Shown piece after piece: positions 62,510 to 64,000 of a stretch of DNA of 64,000 nt; within the stretch, counting starts at the first letter, position 1; each line of letters starts with the position of its first letter. The DNA comes from Dorea sp. AF36-15AT. GTDB taxonomy: Bacteria; Bacillota; Clostridia; Lachnospirales; Lachnospiraceae. The position numbers and the translations under genes were made by a program. The stretch covers positions 87,978-151,977 of the forward strand of contig NZ_QUDV01000008.1 of the NCBI RefSeq assembly GCF_003477705.1. The letters are read 5' to 3'. A model generated the notes under the pieces. That model ran no database searches, was not told where the DNA came from, and saw only the letters and a program-made list of their open reading frames with translations.

Positions 62510-63553
62510 ATGAAAAAGTATTTAAATGAAATACAGAGCGCTTTGATGACAGGTGTCTCTTATATGCTTCCATTCGTGCTGTCAGGAGGAATTCTCATTG
62601 GATTATCTTATATTATCGGAGGAGTAGACGTAGGTTCTCTGGATTCTTATTCCACAATAGCAAACGGAATATGGAATGTTGGACAAATGGCCTTTGGATT
62701 AATGTGTCCTGCATTGGGAGCATATATAGCTTTTGCGTTAGGAGACAGAGGGGCGATTGCCGCAGGTTTAGTTGGCGGATTATATGCCCGTGAGATGGGA
62801 GCCGGATTTTTAGGAGCTATGATTGCCGGCCTTATTGCGGGATATTTAGTGAGAATGTTAAAAAATCTTCCGGTTCCAGGTGCGATCAGAGGTGCTCTTG
62901 CAACGGTTATTGTGCCGGTTATCAGTGTTTTGTGTGTTGGCTTTATTATGGTATATATTTTTGGAAATCCATTGGCTGCGTTGTCAGAGTGGTTGACCCA
63001 ATGGCTGGAAAGTATAAGCACAGGAAGCGCTATATTGATTGGGCTGGTTACAGGAGCCATGTATGCGTTTGACTTAGGAGGTCCTGTTAATAAGGCGGCA
63101 TATGCCTTTGGGCTGGCGTGTCTGGAGGCTGGAAACTGGGTGCCCATCTGCGCTTCGGCAGTTGCTTGTATTGCGCCGCAGTTTTCTGTACTTTTGGCAA
63201 TGCTGATATGCCGAAAACATTTTTCAGAAGAGGAATTGCTTAATATTCCTGGTTTAATAGTTGGAACACTATTTGAAATTACTGAGTTTGCGATTCCTTT
63301 TGCGGCGAAAGATCTTAGAGTAATTCCGTGTTTTATGCTGGGGTCTGGAATTGGAAGTGCACTTATTTATGTGACAGGAGTGTCAACAGCAGCACCGGGA
63401 GGTGGCTTGTTTGTTTATACACCTTTATGCAGCAATCCGTTTTTGTTTTTACTATTCTTGTTAATTGCCGCATTAATTTCGGCAGTCGGAATTTTATTTC
63501 TCCGAAGAAATTACGAAAAAAAAGAAAGCGCGGATATAACAGCTGAAGCATAG
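62510..63553 (+). CDS. PTS fructose-family EIIC permease
   Basis: 347 residues, about nine membrane helices. AFDLGGPVNKAAYAF is the fructose-class signature; EITEFAIPFA near the end. Separate EIIA, B and C chains. Confidence 0.92.
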   Translation: MKKYLNEIQSALMTGVSYMLPFVLSGGILIGLSYIIGGVDVGSLDSYSTIANGIWNVGQMAFGLMCPALGAYIAFALGDRGAIAAGLVGGLYAREMGAGFLGAMIAGLIAGYLVRMLKNLPVPGAIRGALATVIVPVISVLCVGFIMVYIFGNPLAALSEWLTQWLESISTGSAILIGLVTGAMYAFDLGGPVNKAAYAFGLACLEAGNWVPICASAVACIAPQFSVLLAMLICRKHFSEEELLNIPGLIVGTLFEITEFAIPFAAKDLRVIPCFMLGSGIGSALIYVTGVSTAAPGGGLFVYTPLCSNPFLFLLFLLIAALISAVGILFLRRNYEKKESADITAEA

Positions 63554-63577
63554 ACGGATGCTTTGGAGGATAATAGA

Positions 63578-64000
63578 ATGGAAAAAAAATATAACTGGGG
63601 GATTGTAGGGACAGGATTGATTGCCCATGAAATGGGAAATGTATTGACAAAGAGTGGGCGGAAGGTGTATGCAGTTTGTCACATAAAAAGAGACAAAGCA
63701 GAAGCATATGGTAATGAATACCAAGTTGGCAAGGTGTTTTATAATATAGATGAGATGCTGAAAGATGAGAAATTGGATATTGTCTATATTGCAGTTCCGC
63801 ATAACCTTCATTATGAAATGATCATAAAGGCATTGAAAGCAGGAAAACATGTTTTATGCGAAAAGGTCATTACAGTTAATAATATCCAGCTAGAAGAAGC
63901 GGTACAAATTGCAAACGAAAGAAAACTTGTTCTAATGGAGGGGATGACGATTTACCATATGCCACTATTTAAAGAAGTTAAAAAGCGGATTGATAGCGGG
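63578..64000 (+). CDS. Gfo/Idh/MocA oxidoreductase, 3' end outside window
   Basis: 141 residues seen. Rossmann start NWGIVGTGLIAHEM, IVYIAVPHNLHYEM, HVLCEKVIT (EKP variant). Shine-Dalgarno GGAGGATAATAGA. Likely oxidises the sugar or its derivative. Confidence 0.85.
   Translation, partial: MEKKYNWGIVGTGLIAHEMGNVLTKSGRKVYAVCHIKRDKAEAYGNEYQVGKVFYNIDEMLKDEKLDIVYIAVPHNLHYEMIIKALKAGKHVLCEKVITVNNIQLEEAVQIANERKLVLMEGMTIYHMPLFKEVKKRIDSG

Overview
The window joins two different genomes. Bases 1 to about 31,262 are G+C-rich, tightly packed DNA of actinobacterial (Coriobacteriia-like) style. Bases after about 31,262 are a lower-G+C chromosome with the dnaA/oriC neighbourhood of a Firmicute, most likely a Lachnospiraceae gut bacterium. 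The boundary lies in the anticodon loop of a tRNA-Arg(CCT) gene. A tyrosine integrase and excisionase sit just inside it, so the left part reads as the right-hand ~31 kb of an integrative and conjugative element (ICE). Its other end, and most of its type IV secretion genes, lie to the left of the window. An actinobacterial-type integration host factor (mIHF) on the element supports an actinobacterial source.

Element layout. 0-4.4 kb: a VaFE-repeat surface adhesin, a membrane-anchored CxxC protein and a class B-type sortase. 4.4-6.8 kb: an ArdC-like antirestriction protein, a small unknown, and a fused double VapD-like protein. 6.8-10.1 kb: a minus-strand operon of envelope, coiled-coil, zinc-ribbon and XRE-regulator genes. 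10.2-12.0 kb: a HipA-like kinase and a membrane protein. 12.2-15.8 kb: a MOBP-type relaxase and a MobC-like protein, with a NUMOD-repeat protein and an XRE regulator between them. 15.8-16.35 kb: a non-coding block with four strong hairpins, the best oriT candidate. 16.3-25.0 kb: minus-strand genes pointing towards that block (mIHF, ParA with a partner, SSB, then about fourteen tiny unknown genes). Most of these are cut into cassettes by six near-identical 40-bp fold-back promoter repeats and seven related terminators. Gene content (SSB, small acidic proteins) and polarity match a conjugative leading region with single-stranded-DNA (Frpo-type) promoters. This is the most interesting part of the window. 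25-31 kb: a coiled-coil protein, a DnaD-like initiator gene carrying thirteen TGTACA-type iterons, a DnaC-like helicase loader, a sigma factor, an HTH protein, the excisionase and the integrase.

At the junction the element carries its own intact tRNA-Arg(CCT) just inside the boundary. The host gene is left as a 5' half that keeps its promoter, so host transcription may run through the broken gene into the replacement copy.

Chromosome layout. 31.4-38 kb: sulfur/cysteine metabolism (MetY-type sulfhydrylase, LysR regulator, rhodanese-TtcA-like fusion, two Rrf2 regulators, cysK with an Rrf2-type operator). 38-42.7 kb: parA, parB, a DUF4446-type gene, serS and an unknown. 42.7-43.0 kb: three perfect parS sites. 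43-50 kb: rsmG, mnmG, mnmE, jag, yidC, yidD, rnpA, rpmH. 50-58.7 kb: dnaA, oriC, dnaN, yaaA, recF, gyrB, gyrA. 59-64 kb: a LicR/BglG-type regulator and a fructose-family PTS operon with a DeoC aldolase and a Gfo/Idh/MocA oxidoreductase that runs off the end. All family names come from reading motifs by eye; no database search was run.
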